From Liolophura sinensis (lineage: Eukaryota; Mollusca; Polyplacophora; Chitonida; Chitonidae), in the NCBI RefSeq assembly GCF_032854445.1, contig NW_027018000.1, positions 62,001-126,000 on the forward strand: DNA of 64,000 bases. Reading direction: 5' to 3'. Below are positions 61,791-64,000 of this stretch, piece after piece. Made by a program: the position numbers and the translations under genes. A model generated the notes under the pieces. It worked only from the letters and a program-made list of their open reading frames with translations, made no database searches and had not been told where the DNA came from. Positions within the stretch are counted from its first letter, which is position 1, and each line of letters begins with the position of its first letter.

Positions 61791-64000
61791 AGGCACGTGA
61801 TTTTCACATAAATGCTCATTCAATTGTCGCTACAGCCAAAAGTATTGGTTGGAGAGCAACGCGGTTTGCACCATTCGATTTCTCGTCACAAAATACGCCA
61901 GATTAGCCTCTTACCAGCAGCATTGGAACAGTTTTTCCACTTTTGGATTTTTGCCTGGTCTTTTTGCTAATTGAAATGGTCTACATTTACTATGTACCAT
62001 CGCGACTAGTCATTACTATATTCAACTTTTGATTATAAGTTATGTGCCCTTCGGTAGCCCAGAGGACGTCAAATCTTTGGGCCAAGCCCATTTAACTCAC
62101 CCAGCAAATGTCTTATTTCTAAGTCGAAGACAATCTCAATGTTTTTATCTACATGTTGAAAAACCACACCATTTGTATATAAAAACAACAAGGTACTTGA
62201 TACAGTCTGCTGTAAAAAGTACAACTGAACACTGACCCACATCAATAAGGTGCCAAAAGATGCGCAATTGGGCCAGGCATCTCCAGCTGTTGAAAAATTG
62301 CAAATTTCCTTGGTTTCCATGGAGTAAGAGGCGTTGCTGGTCACGTCCTTTTCCCATAAATGCTCATTCAATTGTCGCTACAGCCAAAAGTATTGGTCGG
62401 AGAGCAACGCGGTTTGCATCATTCGATTTCTCGTCACAAAATACGTCCGATTAGCCTCTTACCAGCAGCATTGGAACAGTTTTTCCACTTTTGGATTTTT
62501 GCCTGGGCTTTTTGCTAATTAAATTCGGCTACATTTACTATGTAATATCACGACTGGTCATTACTATAGTCAACTTTTGATTATAAGTTATGTGCCCTTC
62601 GGTAGCCCAGAAGACGTCAAATCTTTGGGCCAAGCCCATTTAACTCATCCAGCAATTGTCTTACTTCTAAGTCGAAGACAAACTCAATGTCTTTATCTAC
62701 ATGTTGAAAAACCACACAATTTGTATATAAAAAACACAAGGTACTTGATACAGTCTGCTGTAAAAAGTACAATTAAACACTGACCCACATCAATAAGGTG
62801 CCAAAAGATGCGCAATTGGGCCAGGCATCTCCAGCTGTTGAAAAATTGCAAATTTCCTTGGTTTCCATGGAGTAAGAGCCGTTGTTAGGCACGTGATTTT
62901 CACATAAATGCTCATTCAATTGTCGCTACAGCCAAAAGTGTTGGTCGGAGAGCAACGCGGTTTGCACCATTCGATTTCTCGTCACAAAATACGTCGGATT
63001 AGCTTCTTACCAGCAGCATTAGAACAGTTTTTCCACTTTGGGATTTTTGCCTGGGCTTTTTGCTAATTAAATTCGGGTACATATTTTATGTAATATCGCG
63101 ACTGGTCATTACTATAGTCAACTTTTGATTATAAGTTATGTGCCCTTCGGTAGCCCAGAAGACGTCAAATCTTTGGGCCAAGCCCATTTAACTCATCCAG
63201 CAATTGTCTTACTTCTAAGTCGAAGACAAACTCAATGTCTTTATCTAGATGTTGAAAAACCACACCATTTGTATATAAAAACAACAAGGTACTTGATACA
63301 GTCTGCTGTAAAAAGTACAATTAAACACTGACCCACATCAATAAGGTGACAAAAGATGCGCAATTGGGCCAGGCATCTCCAGCTGTTGAAAAATTGCAAA
63401 TTTCCTTGGTTTCCATGGAGTAAGAGCCGTTGCTGGGCACGTGATTTTCACATAAATGCTCATTCAATTGTCGCTACAGCCAAAAGTATTGGTCGGAGAG
63501 CAACGCGGTTTGCACCATTCGATTTCTCGTCACAAAATACGGCGGATTAGCCTCTTACCAGCAGCATTGGAACAGTTTTTCCACTTTTGGATTTTTGCCT
63601 GGGCTTTTTGCTAATTGAAATCGGCTACATTTACTATGTACCATCGCGACTAGTCATTACTATATTCAACTTTTGATTATAAGTTATGTGCCCTTCGGTA
63701 GCCCAGAGGACGTCAAATCTTTGGGCCAAGCCCATTTAACTCACCGAGCAAATGTCTTACTTCTAAGTCGAAGACAATCTCAATGTCTAGATGTTGAAAA
63801 ACCACACCATTTGTATATAAAAACAACAAGGTACTTGATACAGTCTGCTGTAAAAAGTACAACTGAACACTGACCCACATCAATAAGGTGCCAAAAGATG
63901 CGCAATTGGGCCAGGCATCTCCAGCTGTTGAAAAATTGCAAATTTCCTTGGTTTCCATGGAGTAAGAGCCGTTGCTGGTCACGTCATTTTCCCATAAATG
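61791..64000. repeat. Higher-order repeat C, copy 2, cut by the window end
   Basis: Monomer starts are 62029 (S), 62577, 63125 and 63673 (S, incomplete). It matches 55.77-57.98 kb at an offset of 6016-6018 bp, including TTATTTCTAAG with TGTTTTTATC in the first S-type monomer, GTCCTTTTCCC after it, and the 6-bp deletion in 63673. Differences seen: CACCGAGC for CACCCAGC near 63746 and GAGCCG for GAGGCG near 63966. The repeat presumably continues beyond the window. Confidence 0.85.

Larger units (their letters stand above)
1..64000. repeat. 548-bp satellite array, head to tail, filling the window
   Basis: The block beginning TTGATTATAAGTTATGTGCCC (from its second base) recurs throughout at a spacing of almost exactly 548 bp, always on the same strand. 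There are 113 complete monomers, six short ones (about 223-224 bp) and two edge fragments. Monomers differ by substitutions and rare small indels but align end to end. No unrelated sequence interrupts the array: no mobile element, no inversion, no gene. Open frames exist only because the monomer is repeated. The common SNP variants CTGG/TTAGG, GAACAC/AAACAC and CAATTC/AAATTC/GAAATC close them in many copies. Arrays of this type are typical of eukaryotic centromeric or pericentromeric heterochromatin; that location is inference. Confidence 0.97.

Noticed and set aside
1-64000. Honeybee AvaI centromeric satellite (similar unit length, about 547 bp)
   Set aside because: Length alone is the only similarity. 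I find no AvaI site (CYCGRG) in the monomer consensus, and I cannot compare sequences here.
1-64000. CRISPR array
   Set aside because: The repeat unit is 548 bp of near-identical sequence with no short repeat/variable spacer alternation.
1-64000. Tandem rRNA or histone gene cluster
   Set aside because: No conserved rRNA core sequence or histone-like reading frame occurs in the monomer on either strand, and 548 bp is too short for either cluster.

Overview
The whole 64 kb window is one head-to-tail tandem satellite array. I see no credible protein-coding gene, rRNA, tRNA, transposon, CRISPR array or telomere repeat. The unit is a 548-bp monomer at roughly 40% GC (hand count on a few lines), always in the same orientation. 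Taking the conserved block that begins TTGATTATAAG as monomer start, I count 113 complete monomers, six copies of one shortened monomer of about 223-224 bp, and a partial monomer at each edge. An array this long and regular points to nuclear DNA of a eukaryote, most likely centromeric or pericentromeric heterochromatin. I cannot name the species. About 17 CpG per monomer is close to the random expectation, which argues weakly against a heavily CpG-methylated vertebrate.

Layout. 1-2671 is a fragment of a multimer family (called B here) that recurs at 23268-25938. 2672-3107 is a transition with many private variants. 3108 to about 22200 is a 9-monomer higher-order repeat (A, about 4.93 kb). Copies 1 and 2 are complete. 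Copy 3 has an internal three-monomer duplication and a 26-bp duplication. Copy 4 enters after a jump near 18.7 kb and contains a two-monomer deletion with a hybrid monomer at 21448. 22.2-39.86 kb is family B, including two copies of a segment offset by 7571 bp, each holding two of the shortened monomers. 39.86-42.84 kb is a run of fairly uniform monomers. 42.84-64 kb (C) is punctuated by eleven copies of a distinctive S-type monomer and ends in an 11-monomer higher-order repeat of about 6016 bp that is cut off by the window edge.

The pattern (near-identical multimers, jumps in register of whole monomers, mid-monomer hybrids) is what repeated unequal exchange and gene conversion produce. Inside the monomer the most notable element is a 30-bp nested dyad (two stems around a TCTG loop) starting 17 bp downstream of the start of a TATATAAA motif. 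Other short dyads occur in the same monomer, and in one of them an alternative sequence keeps and lengthens the pairing.

Four stretches (about 17.2-20.9, 29.2-30.65, 36.7-38.6 and 50.4-55.3 kb) are dense in single-base insertions and deletions, mostly in homopolymers, while neighbouring near-identical copies are clean. I read these as patches of lower-quality long-read consensus. Copy number and order near them should be treated with caution.
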